Below are positions 43,331 to 54,026 of a stretch of DNA of 64,000 nucleotides, piece by piece. Location: assembly GCF_964204865.1 (NCBI RefSeq), contig NC_135251.1, forward strand, positions 7,378,001-7,442,000, given 5' to 3'. The DNA is from Styela clava (Eukaryota; Chordata; Ascidiacea; Stolidobranchia; Styelidae). Position 1 is the stretch's first letter, and the number at the start of each line of letters is the position of its first letter. The notes under the pieces were generated by a model, which saw only the letters and a program-made list of their open reading frames with translations, had not been told where the DNA came from and made no database searches. The position numbers were made by a program, and so were the translations under genes.

Positions 43331-45433
43331 ATGAATTTTTTATTACGAAATGTTTGCCAGCATCGTCATGGAGTGAATCTACAAACTTTAAACCGAGCAT
43401 TTTTTCAACAAAATGTAAAATTTGGTACTAAGGATCAAAAACTGTTAATGAGAAATGTCGCCAGATTTTTAAAAAGAAGGAAGATATCAATAAATGGTGA
43501 AAGATTTAGAAAATATAAACAACTCAGCAAAAAGCTATTAGCTTGTGGGACAAGTCTGGCAACTATAAATCTACTAAATCTGTCAAAGAATTTGAAAGTT
43601 TTTTGTGCAGAACCTGAATATGTTGCACAAAGTGAAATTAACGAAAAAACAGAACAAGAAACTACTTCATATAAGCAATGGTATGACTTTTTCATCAAGT
43701 ATATTTTGCCTCAGATTTTTCCTCTGTTGTTAGCAATCGCAAGTGCTTTTGGGGCATCTTTTATCAACATTCAAATTCCACAATTATTGGGAGAATTAGT
43801 GAATCTGCTTTCAAGACAGATAAACTCGAATCTATCGTTCGCAGATTATGTGAATATATTTCAAGACTCATCCTCAAAGCTACTTTTATATTATCTATGT
43901 CAAGGTGCTCTCACTTTTATCTGTATCTCTCTATTAAGTAATGTTGGCGAGCGCATCGCTTGTGAAATGCGGAAAGATCTGTTTTTAAGTCTTTTAAAGC
44001 AAGATATAGCATTTTATGATGTCCACAAAACTGGGGAACTTATTGACCGCCTAACCTCAGATGTGCAAGATTTTAAAAGTTCTTTTAAAGTTTGTGTTTC
44101 ACAAGGATTAAGAAGTTCATCACAGACTATCGGATGTATTTTTTCTTTGTATAAAATATCATCAAAGTTGACGATGCTGATGGCTATTGTGATACCAGCA
44201 CTTGTTATAATCGGTGCACTTATGGGGGCATATTTGCGACATTATTCACGCAAAGCGCAAGACCAGATGGCATATGCAACGTCCTTCGCAAATGAAGCAA
44301 TTGGAAATGTTCGTACGGTTCGGGCTTTTGCGATGGAGACAACCGAACTTGAAGCATATTCTGCGGAGATTGAAAAAGCAAAAGATTATAATCAAGCCCT
44401 TGGAATTGGTATTGGTGCTTTTCAAGGGATGACAAATATCGCTCTAAATGGGATCGTATTAGGAATGATATACTGTGGAGGTTTTCTTGTGTCTTCATAC
44501 GGAATGCAGCCTGGAGAATTGATGTCATTTTTAGTCGCATCGCAGATGATACAACGCTCGCTTGCGTCTCTTTCTGTACTTTTCGGATCCGCAATACGCG
44601 GCGCTGAAGCAGCTTCAAGAGTTATGGAATATATTGAACTAAAACCAGAAATGAGTTTAACCGGTGGTTGGAAAATTCCACATTACTCTTTAATAGGAGA
44701 AGTGGAGTTCCATAATGTTCGTTTTTCATACCCTTCTCGGCCAGATTGTTTAGTTTTGAAGGATATATCTTTAAAACTACCACCGTGTAAAGTAATAGCT
44801 CTCTGTGGACTTTCTGGAGGCGGCAAATCGACTGTTGCCAGTTTAATAGAAAGATTTTATGATCCTACTGCTGGAAAAATCACCCTCGATGGAAAAGATT
44901 TAAAGAAACTTGACCCTTCCTGGTTACGAGAAAAGGTCATCGGCTATATAAGCCAAGAACCTGTTTTATTTAATACAACGATAGCTGAGAATATACGGTA
45001 TGGAAAACCGGACGCCACGGACGCAGAGATTATGGAAGCAGCAAAACTTGCAAACGCCGAGCAATTTATATCAAATTTCCCGAACGGGTACGATACAATT
45101 GTCGGAGAGCGGGGGTTATCTCTTTCCGGAGGGCAAAAACAACGAATCGCAATTGCTCGGGCGTTAATTAAAAACCCAGCGATTTTAATTCTCGATGAAG
45201 CTACAAGCGCTCTAGATGCTGAGTCAGAACGTTTAGTACAAGAAGCGCTTGATCATGTCATGGTTGGACGAACAGTCCTTGTAATCGCACACAGACTGAG
45301 CACAATACAAAATGCAGATATAATTGCTGTCGTTTCAAACGGCCAGATTGCAGAAATAGGCTCACATTTTGAACTTCTGAGATCGGGCCAGATTTACAGG
45401 GAATTAATAAGAAGACAGGCTATGCTGAAGTGA
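43331..45433 (+). CDS. ABCB8: ABCB8-like mitochondrial half-ABC transporter, single coding exon
   Basis: 700 residues (human ABCB8 about 735). The N-terminus is rich in Arg/Lys and poor in acidic residues, as in a mitochondrial presequence. A transmembrane domain (about 120-430) is followed by a nucleotide-binding domain with all motifs: A-loop Tyr467 ([10 protein letters not shown]), Walker [10 protein letters not shown] (493-501), Q-loop SQEP (541-544), signature LSGGQ (598-602), Walker [13 protein letters not shown] and H-loop His654. ABCB8 works as a dimer in the mitochondrial inner membrane and has been linked to iron export and an ATP-sensitive potassium channel complex. The [19 protein letters not shown] and [12 protein letters not shown] segments favour ABCB8 over ABCB10 or TAP. 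The absence of introns is odd compared with the vertebrate gene. The start is the first ATG after an in-frame break. Confidence 0.92.
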   Translation: MNFLLRNVCQHRHGVNLQTLNRAFFQQNVKFGTKDQKLLMRNVARFLKRRKISINGERFRKYKQLSKKLLACGTSLATINLLNLSKNLKVFCAEPEYVAQSEINEKTEQETTSYKQWYDFFIKYILPQIFPLLLAIASAFGASFINIQIPQLLGELVNLLSRQINSNLSFADYVNIFQDSSSKLLLYYLCQGALTFICISLLSNVGERIACEMRKDLFLSLLKQDIAFYDVHKTGELIDRLTSDVQDFKSSFKVCVSQGLRSSSQTIGCIFSLYKISSKLTMLMAIVIPALVIIGALMGAYLRHYSRKAQDQMAYATSFANEAIGNVRTVRAFAMETTELEAYSAEIEKAKDYNQALGIGIGAFQGMTNIALNGIVLGMIYCGGFLVSSYGMQPGELMSFLVASQMIQRSLASLSVLFGSAIRGAEAASRVMEYIELKPEMSLTGGWKIPHYSLIGEVEFHNVRFSYPSRPDCLVLKDISLKLPPCKVIALCGLSGGGKSTVASLIERFYDPTAGKITLDGKDLKKLDPSWLREKVIGYISQEPVLFNTTIAENIRYGKPDATDAEIMEAAKLANAEQFISNFPNGYDTIVGERGLSLSGGQKQRIAIARALIKNPAILILDEATSALDAESERLVQEALDHVMVGRTVLVIAHRLSTIQNADIIAVVSNGQIAEIGSHFELLRSGQIYRELIRRQAMLK

Positions 45434-45703
45434 TCAAATTGATACATGATTCAGTAATTCTAAGTGATTCAAGAGTCTTGCTGCGCATTAACATGAAGCT
45501 ACAGGCTACTGCTTCATTTTTTCCCCATAGATGGACTTGGGATGGTTTAGACCTACTAATTCCCAATTAATATGGTAAACTTGGCAACTTAAAGATCAAA
45601 AACGCTTTGGCTTCGTGGTTCCGGCTTTGTTAATTATTCGATTTTAATATTTGTTACTCTTTAAATATTAATTTCGTTCATGCTTTCCCCTCTCTACCCA
45701 TAT

Positions 45704-45918
45704 ACAGGGTGTCCAAGAAGTTCCTCCCTATTTTAAAGTAATAACCATAAAAATTTATTTGTTTTTTAATAGTTCTTATTGTGTTTGTAGTTCTCATTTA
45801 TCGTACAATAGAATTTATTTAAACTTACAATTGTTATTACCATAAAATCAAGCAAAATTTTGAATTTTTATTACCGTACTTTAAAATTCGGCGAAATTTT
45901 TTGGACACGCTTTATATT
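45704..45918. mobile_element. Mariner-like MITE
   Basis: Left tacagggtgtccaagaagtt, right aaattttttggacacgctt followed by ta. The ends are imperfect inverted repeats with flanking TA, as in Tc1/mariner-type elements. Confidence 0.6.
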
Positions 45919-46406
45919 CTGTATGTTCCATATCCTGGAAAAACGCTTACTGATATAATAGCGCATATTTTATTGCAAGCTATCATTGATTTTTTTACAG
46001 TCTAATAAAAACGAATGAAAAGATCATACTTGATAGTGCCTATTTGCCTACAAGAATCTTTGCTACCTGAGTAATACATACTTAATAAGGTTTTAATTTT
46101 CACAATTGCTTGCCCTCTCCATCTAATTTTGGTACATGAACTACCAGTTAATGGTTCAAAATATAGATTGTTTTTATTGATAATTTAAATTGTGTGTGTT
46201 TTAGTGTGATTTTATGCATGTTACAGTGTTTCCTCTTTTTAAAATAATAATTTTGTGTTCCTTTTACAATTTTGTGCATGATTTTAACAAACTTTTCAAA
46301 GTAAGACTAAAAATATGTTTTAATTCAGATTGTAGTTAACTATAAGTAACAAAAACTGTCTTGTTGTTGATTAAATATAAAAATAAACTGAGCAGAAAAA
46401 TTCAAG
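45919..46406. other. ABCB8-ZNF706 intergenic
   Basis: AT-rich. An AATAAA at 46004-46009 could serve ABCB8. No other feature is recognised. Confidence 0.35.
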
Positions 46407-46541
46407 ATGGCGCGTGGTCATCAAAAGATTCAGTCTCAACAAAAAAATCAGCAAAAGAAGGATAAAATGGCGAAAGGGAAAGGTTGCAGCCAGAAAGCTG
46501 CTGCAAAGGCTGCACTTATTCATCAATGTCCTGTTTGTAAG
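46407..46541 (+). CDS. ZNF706: ZNF706 exon 1
   Basis: 45 codons from ATG to CPVCK, ending at the phase-0 donor gtaaga. Confidence 0.97.
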
Positions 46542-47482
46542 GTAAGATATAATTCAAATCTGTAATGATTGAGATGTTCATATTTCTTCCGGAGGATCCG
46601 CAGTTGCCATGGTTACTCCGGCCTGTCGCATCTGGATGAGTCTTCTTCAGTTAACTAGAGTGACACCAGGATATCGGGTTGCTTAAATGTGTCTCAAAGT
46701 CCGGCTTTTGTTAGTTTTTATGCTTGACTTGTCTTCTCAGCATGATTTAATGTTTGACTCACTCCCTCATAGGCGACACTGCTCGATAACCATGACTGGT
46801 TTATCGCTTCTTCTGGTTTATCGCTCCTTTTCCGAATATTGGACATGAAGTGGACCTAAGCATCATTTTGTTATGATGATGTTGTTGTTATTACTTCTCT
46901 TATCGTTATGAAAATATTGCTTTTCCCAATTTTCTTTGAACTTGCTATGAAATTTTCAGTGGGTTAAGATTGTTTTTTCTGCTATAATAGGCTATTTCGT
47001 TTTAAGTTGGTGCTTTTTATAATTATATTGCAAACCACTGTCTCTTTTTTTATAAAATGTGTTTTCACAGCTTTCAAACAATTCCCCTCATCTTTGGGTA
47101 CGGAATGTTGAAACGGAAAGGTCTCGGTTCTTACACTTTACCAGTCAGTGGCTGCTTGTATAGTGCCTTGTTCTGAGAGAAAGGCAGAAATACAAGCTTA
47201 ATTATAAATATCTATTTTTCCACAGTTACAAACCATGTAGTCTGGCCTGCCCCGATCCGATTGTTGGGCACGAAGATGTTATTATGTTGTTGTTGTTATT
47301 CTTCTTATTATTACTTTAGGAAAAAATCGTTTTTCTCAGGAACCACAGGAATAAGTGCTGTATTAAATTCAAAAATATCTATTTTTTTACAGTCACAGAT
47401 GCCAGATCCGAAGACATTTAAGCAACATTTTGAATCGAAACATCCAAAGAGTCCCCTACCTGAAGAATTGAAGGATATTTAA
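46407..47482 (+). CDS. ZNF706: ZNF706 (small C2H2 zinc-finger protein)
   Basis: Two exons give 74 residues: MARGHQKIQSQQKNQQKKDK, a KAAAKAALIHQCPVCK junction segment, then QMPDPKTFKQHFESKHPKSP and LPEELKDI. Human ZNF706 (76 residues) has the same start, the same AAAKAALI block and an identical QMPDPKTFKQHFESKHPK. There is a single C2H2 finger (CPVC with a later HFESKH). The family (with SERF-like 4F5 N-termini) is small and very conserved; in mouse stem cells it was reported to repress Klf4, and otherwise its function is poorly known. Splice phase is 0, with donor g|gtaaga and acceptor tttacag. The intron holds diverged copies of a MITE. Confidence 0.97.
46840..47030 (+). mobile_element. MITE family M, diverged copy
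   Basis: Shares 'tattggaca', 'tgttgttgttatta', 'attttcagtggg' and 'aataggctatt' with family M, with many changes. A shorter remnant lies at 47270-47390. Confidence 0.5.
47393..47482 (+). CDS. ZNF706: ZNF706 exon 2
   Basis: 29 codons plus TAA after the tttttttacag acceptor. It carries the second half of the zinc finger. Confidence 0.97.
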   Translation, partial: SQMPDPKTFKQHFESKHPKSPLPEELKDI

Positions 47483-47516
47483 AATGAAGCGACCAAATTT
47501 GAAGCCGTTTGTACAT

Positions 47517-48720
47517 AAATAAAAACCATTGAACATGTTTTAAAAACTCGTAGCCGAGAACAGATTTGAATTTTTTATAGCACAATTGTGTTTATTAATA
47601 ATCCTCTCTGGTTTGTTGTAGGAGAATTCATCGACATTTTTCTTAGAAATATGGCAAGGGAGATTAATGATGTACCATTGGACTTTGATATCTTTTGGAA
47701 TAGTACTGCTACAAAACCATAACGACATGCTAATCAAAAATCGTTTCTCTTTTCAGTTGTTATTTTATCCTTTATTTGTTTCACCGTGTTGATGACCTAT
47801 CTTTGTTTGCAGATTCTCGCATACTGTACATTTTCTTAGTTTCAGTGAAAGTCTTATTACTATCTGACATGAGTTTTAATTTGGACTCCTAGTTCATTTC
47901 TTCAACTATAAAATTGGTTAAAATTCGTAGCCGAACGCTGAACTTAATTTTCGATTGCGTAATTATATTATGTTTTTCTGTGCATAGATGAAAACTATTG
48001 AACACGTTTTAAAAACTCGTAGATGAGCATAGATTTGAATTTTTCATGGCACATTTATATGTAAACATTTTTGGACATTTTATGGATTTACTCAGAATTA
48101 TGACAAGGGAGATTGAATATGCAATATTGGACAATATATAGAATTCATAGCTTTCGGAAAAGTACTGCAACAAAATCAATTACTACATGTTAATCAAAAA
48201 TCGTTTTTTTTTTTTTCGCCTATATTTGCAGATGCTCGCATGCTGTAGCCTGTAACTACTTCTTATTTCAGTAAAAATCTTATTATTATCTGCTATGGGT
48301 TTTAATTTTGACTCCTTGTTCAGTTATGGAAATTTCTACAGAGTTATGATAAAGGAGTTCAAATAAGCACTATCAGACGTATCATTTTATATCATTAAGA
48401 AGAATACTGTTCCTGATGAACATGGTTTAAAATACTGACGAACACTGATTTGAATTTTTCATAGCACAAATATATTTGATGTTCTTCTGGGGTTTCATCA
48501 TGGGTATCCACAGAATTATGTAGAGGAAGTTTCAAAATATTTTATTGCACCATGATTTTGATATCGCGGGAAAAGTCACCATTAGCCATGGGATAGAAAA
48601 ATGTGATAATAAATTATTGTTTTTTCCTCTTTTAAGAGGCTGATGGTTCCCATTATCTATTGCAAATGCTCACATACTCTACATTCCCCTAATTTCCTTT
48701 ATTTTTCTTTAGGGAGCTTC
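47517..48720 (+). repeat. Degenerate large tandem repeat after ZNF706
   Basis: Three diverged units of about 470, 425 and at least 300 bp. Shared blocks in order are ttttaaaaactcgtag, gatttgaatttttcat, 'aatcaaaaatcgtttt', 'gctcgcatactgta' and 'gggttttaatttt'. Non-coding. Confidence 0.82.
47518..47523 (+). promoter_or_regulatory. Likely ZNF706 polyadenylation signal
   Basis: AATAAA 36 bases after the stop. It is also the start of the degenerate tandem array, so later units carry decayed versions. Confidence 0.5.
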
Positions 48721-49468
48721 GATGTAATTTTTATGCCAATAGCGTTTTCTGACCCCAAAATAACAAAACTGGAAGTCAATTTCTTACGAACTTTTCTCAA
48801 TTTACTTATAACTTATTGTAACAAATAGATCTAGAATTCATCTGACAGATATGACTTGAATGCTCCCAGTTCAGTGGTTAAATACATTTTTCTTAAATCT
48901 CATTCAAAACGATACATTTATATCTGGTTTTTACTTGCAACTCAACGGTAGAAATTCACTTCTTAGGATGGCTGCTCTGAGTGAATAAATAAAAAGATAT
49001 CTCCTATTATGTGATTTAAATTAATTAGGCTGTATATTTCACCTATTTCATTTGCTTAACCAAGATAAAACATGTCGAAGATAAATAAAGCACAACCAGT
49101 GTATACTAAAACGATATAATTTGCTGACATTTTGAATTTCTATTCAGAAAAACTTCATCAGAGCATGACATGATTATACCTGGTAGCAAACATATTGTAT
49201 GCAAAAGAAGTGAGATTTCTAATTGTGATGATAGAGTAATTCATTCACCATATAAATAAACAAAATACATTAGTAATTGTCATAATATTCATACTCTGCC
49301 ATTTTACAACTCCTTCTGATATTGTGACGCGTTTTTATTGTGTTCGTGAATTATAAAAAAAAAAGGATTTTATTACAATGTTTGACTTGTCATTTCCTTT
49401 CTCAAGTTATTCTCGTTTTTTCTTGGCTAATCTGTTAACCTTAATATACCCGACCTGTGTGTCCTGGG
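48721..49468. other. Intergenic, no gene seen
   Basis: AT-rich, with no recognised feature. Confidence 0.4.
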
Positions 49469-49853
49469 ACTTAGGCGTAGCCAGGAGGGCTTAGCCCCCC
49501 CTTCATAAAAATTTGAACATTTTTTTCAAAGCTATTTTGCGGCATTTGCAGGAAGACATAAATTCCTACAATATTTTCCATCACCATTTTGCTCTATTTT
49601 TGAACGATTCACTGAAAACTGGACAATTCCTGGTTTGCTATTAATAATCCTTTCACCAAATGAATCGAGATAGATGAAAATGTACGCTAATATGCCTTGG
49701 ATAACTTCAACAGCGGAGTATGTCTGTAAAGTGATTCTTCAATAGATATCAGTGGCTACATTTATCTGGCTTTGTTCGGAACAAAAGGCAGCCGTGAGTG
49801 TCATTATGCAAAATAAAAAATTTGCTCTCAAATTTTGGGCTGGCTGTGCTCTT
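49469..49853. mobile_element. Non-autonomous hAT2 relative
   Basis: 385 bp flanked by gtcctggg and gtcctagg (8-bp duplication, one change). Ends carry taggcgtagccagg and aaattttgggctggct, the latter matching the hAT2 left end inverted. No transposase. Confidence 0.85.
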
Positions 49854-49987
49854 GTCCTAGGATACCTTTTTTGTAAGAGCAATTATACATGAAAATCCCA
49901 TGTTACAATCTCAATTCTGATTCAAATGTTTAATTTTATTTGTAGATCAAAAAAGTTATGGATATTCTAGTTTTGCACATTCTGGAT

Positions 49988-50254
49988 CAATGTTACCTTT
50001 ATTTTTCGTAGTATGTGTGCGCAGAAATTTTGGTGTGTGCGCACTTTTTTGGAAATGACTAATATTTGTGCAAAAACCAATGAAGAAATTTTGGCGTTCT
50101 AACCGGGTAATAAGTGGGCCAACAACAAACTTTCTCAACCTGCTAACCGAGCACATTGTTACATTGCATCGAAATACGTCTGTGCGCAGTAAATCTATGC
50201 GTGTGCGCAGCCTCTGAAAGTTGTGTGCGCGTGCACACCTTAGAGGGAACACTG
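49988..50254 (-). mobile_element. hAT-type MITE with cagtgttccctctaa end
   Basis: 267 bp with an exact 8-bp duplication ttctggat (49980-49987, 50255-50262). It is rich in gtgtgcgc. Longer relative of the copy at 25960-26166. Confidence 0.93.
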
Positions 50255-50728
50255 TTCTGGATACATCTGTTGTTTTTCCTATAAATAGGGTTATATTTAT
50301 ATCGGAAATTCTTGCATGGTTACTAAAGTAAAGCATCTGTTTCCATTTTTGGCCCCTGTTGTGTTGTGGCTACTGAGAAAACGTACTTGACACTAACTTC
50401 TAATGGACTTCTTTAAATACTTCTTCTCTTTTAAATATAAATGGGGCTTTCACTTAGTCTAGTTTCTGCTGATTCAGCACTATTGGGTTTTAACGATGAT
50501 AAACAATTTCGAAAATGCAGTTGTGGTGTTGGTGGGAGAACAATTTATTTATGAAACAATAAAGAAAATGTTTAAATAGTGTTTGTATGTGGCACTGTTT
50601 GGGAACTTTGCTTCGTCATTGAATTGACTCCAGTCACAAATTTAGCGAAGAATACCCAAAATTGAAAACTCTGTCATTGAATTGACTCCAGTCGCAATTT
50701 AGCGAAGAATACTCAAAATTGAAAACTC

Positions 50729-50832
50729 TGATTACTCTGCATGGGTTCGCAGGTTCGAATCCTGTGGAGGATAATTATGTGCGAGAAGATCACTGGACTT
50801 CGCGTACGGTGGTTGACGCAGCCGCCGCTGGT
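50729..50832 (+). mobile_element. SINE fragment
   Basis: Contains 'catgggttcgcaggttcgaa', 'atgtgcgaga' and part of the body. It abuts an inverted SINE, giving an inverted pair. Confidence 0.75.
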
Positions 50833-50835
50833 CAA

Positions 50836-51168
50836 GTAGGATAGGATTTTACATATTTATTCCGGGGGAGAGGAAAGCCGATAAGACGGCTTATCCATAT
50901 GGCGAACCACGGCCTCTCGTCCGGTTACCATTCCAAGTCGGGTATGGGATTAGTTTTACTGTATTGTTTGTTTTCATAAGCATGGACTTGGTGGTGGAGG
51001 AAGCCGTAACCGACCAGCGGTTACGTGAACCACCAAACGACGGCGAGGAGTCCAGCAATCCTCTCGCACATAACCATCCTTGCATGGGATGCGAACCCAC
51101 GCAGAGTAATTAGAGGTGCGGTGGAGAGCGTATTCCTAACGCTTAGCCCGTTGAGCCACACCGCCGGG
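50836..51168 (-). mobile_element. tRNA-derived SINE, near full length
   Basis: Tail ggataggattttacatattt to head 'gcttagcccgttgagccaca' with 'ccgccgggcc'. Diverges slightly in the B-box. Confidence 0.88.
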
Positions 51169-51297
51169 CCGTACATGTAAATAAAACTCATTGACAAATC
51201 TAACTAGACTAGCGTTATTTTGGAATTATAGCGAGGATACAATTATCGTCCCTATTTTGTGTGCGGGGCGCATACAATATTAGGAATTGCTTTAAGT

Positions 51298-51964
51298 AGG
51301 CTTACCATACGTCCCGTTTTAGACGGGACAGTCCCATTTTATAACGTCCTGTCCCGGCCGGTCAGCAAAAAGTCCCGCTTTGGCGTTCAGCCAGCATAAT
51401 ACAGGAACATTACCAATTAGCACAACCGTTACTGTGTAGCGTACTGGTCGCCTACTTACTGAAGGAGAATGCGTGATATTGTTTGTTTTGTTGTTTTCGG
51501 CAAACATTGTTAGAATTTGTTATGTGTAAGATCTGTACGTCAAGAGGGTTGTTGGTCAGCAGACAGGGAAAGCTATTATCACATGTAAATACTGATTTGT
51601 CCTGCTCTGATTTTTATATTGAATAACGTCTTTTTGAAGGAGGTGTTATCTACAGAAAAGTGTGATTGGGCTAATAAGTAAATTTTCAATTCTTGAAAAC
51701 GGCCGGATATTTTAATATTCTTTCATCCTTTTGCTGTAATATAAAAAAAATCTAAATTCGAATTATTTTGATTCGTCAACGTCAATTCCTTTCTATTTTT
51801 CAAACTGAAACCGATATTTAGATAGAGAATATGCGCATGACTCTCGATGACAATATGGTCAATGAATCCAGATGGCTCTAAATGTAGGCCTATGTTGTAA
51901 AATCGGAAAATCTTGGCCTTTAGAGGCGTCCCGCTTTGAAGTCACAAAAATATGGTAACCCTAG
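51298..51964. mobile_element. MITE with ggcttaccatac / tatggtaaccctag ends
   Basis: 667 bp. Inner ends also mirror each other through gtcccg and cgtcccgctttg blocks. Probably hAT-type; no clear target duplication. Confidence 0.65.
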
Positions 51965-52062
51965 CGTTAAGGCACAAAGCATTCCAAACCCGATCTCTCC
52001 GTAAAATTAGCGCTGTTTAACGTTGTGCATCTCATTGTATCGTGCGTATTAGATCCAATCAC

Positions 52063-52676
52063 CAGGGCCGGGAATTTCAGGAGAAACACTTTAACCCTTA
52101 ACCGGGTAAAATTAACCGGTTAACCGCCGCGTGACGTTTCACGTAATAATTTATAATATCAGCTTGTTACGTCACAATGCTTATAAAGCAATTTCGCGTG
52201 TTCTTATCCCGGTATCGCTTATTAAAATTATTCACGAATCGAGATAGTTTCATGATTGCTCTGCTGCAATAGATAGGCAACGTGGTTCGGGCGTGTGGAA
52301 GTATTTTAGAAAACCTGATTCCGTTGTTAAACATCATTTAGGTGGCAAATTATCAGTGTTCGATGTGCAAATTTTACTTCGAGATATATATCATATAAAT
52401 AAAAACGGCATCAACTGCGCACTTGTTTTATGACATTGAATGTCCGATTTTGCAATGAAATCGTGAACAATATATTTCGGGATCGACCGAAATCTGATTC
52501 TGAATTCATCATTGTCAAATTTCCATAATCAGCAATCTTGGTACTTCCATTATTTTTCACAATTATTGAGTATTGTCCTGTATGAAGATGATTTGTACCT
52601 GATATGTCAGTTAACGGTTAAAATAAATCGTAACCGTTAATCATCTGAAACCGGTTAACCATTCCCAACCCTACTG
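52063..52676. mobile_element. MITE with cagggccgggaatt / attcccaaccctactg ends
   Basis: 614 bp. Inner blocks ttaaccggttaac and gaaaccggttaac mirror each other. No exact target duplication, so family placement is open. Confidence 0.65.
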
Positions 52677-54026
52677 ATCACATATTTCACCTATCCGCAC
52701 GATGCACCAATTCAATTATTGTAGGCATTTGCTTTTTTTTGGTACTCATCGCTCGGGGGATTCGGGCTTAAGGGTGAAGATGGTGTTCTCATTAATTAGA
52801 AATTGCTATAGGCATTTGAAACTTTTCAAGTCGCGCCCACTTTTTAGAATTCGTCAAATCTCGCCCCCCCCCCCCTCCTCAAAAATAACTAGCTAACAAT
52901 AGGCTACAAATAACCTATAGTTAGGCAAAAATATGTTTTATTCAAAAAACACGTTGAAAATACGTGGATGGACGTAAATAATGAAAACTTCTAAAAACAA
53001 ATAAGGCGGGCAAGATCAAATCTAACAAAGATTATTTTATTTATAATTAGCTTCACGCCCCTTAGAAAAATTGTGCGGGCACTTGTTTCAGAACCGATGT
53101 TCCAGAACGTTAGCACTATTCAACGTTGCATATAGATAGATGAAAATAAAAATTTAAAAAACTACCATAGATAGTCGATCACACTAAAATCATTTGTACG
53201 AACAGCGCCTCTCGTGTGGTGCCTATTATAGTGTTCAGCTTAACCTACCTGCACAGTTCGAGGCTTATATAGATTCTTAATCGCGTATTTTTTCGCCTGC
53301 ACAATGTTCTAATCCTAACCCAGCCTTTGCCTCCCTAATGACCCACTTGGTGCCATCGCTTCATATTTCCATATCTCGAAACTCGCCTCGCCCTTTATAC
53401 TTTCTCCTATTTGAATCCCGTGTCACCCGGTGTCCTACTCTTTGCCTCAACCACTTTGCCACAAAATTTAATGTTAATTCTTTGCTCAGTCGTCATTCTT
53501 TAATTGAACCCCATATCGCCAAAAAACTCAATCAGACCTCGCACAGCAAGAAATTTATCACATTCACTTATGGATCCTGAAAAGCAAAAATAGTTGCGAT
53601 ATTGTGTCAAAACAGCTGTTAAACAAAGAACACATATTACGCCACACTGCAAAAGTGTTGATTATCGATGGTTAATCGTGTTGCGCAATCTGTGACGTCA
53701 GTCCCGTTACATTTTAGCCGCACCTCGTATTTTCACTAAAATGCTTTAGAAAACGTTTGTCAAGTGTCCCACTGTACCCCACTTGTGGGGCACATACAGA
53801 AAGGCCCTGGGCACATTCAAAAAGAAAGTGTACTTTTTAAAATAAAACCAGCGTTTATATATTTAACAAGTAAAATTCCTAATTCCGGTCAATGGCAAAT
53901 TATTTAATTTTCGAATCTGTATCTGAAAAATATTTTTGAATCTAAAATAAACTTCATATTGATGACTTCATGGGCCAAAAGGTACCTTAATATTACCTAA
54001 AAATAACGCATCTCTAGGCGTCCAAG
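52677..54026. other. Intergenic, no gene seen
   Basis: Short open frames (for example near 53338) show no domain. A C-run occurs at 52864-52875. Nothing else recognised. Confidence 0.4.

Noticed and set aside
49956-50336. 126-codon open frame on the minus strand
   Set aside because: It spans a MITE, and the same translation appears in the other copy at 25962; it is a shadow of repeat DNA.
53338-53580. 80-codon open frame rich in Ser, Pro and Leu
   Set aside because: No domain, no splice context, and composition as expected by chance.
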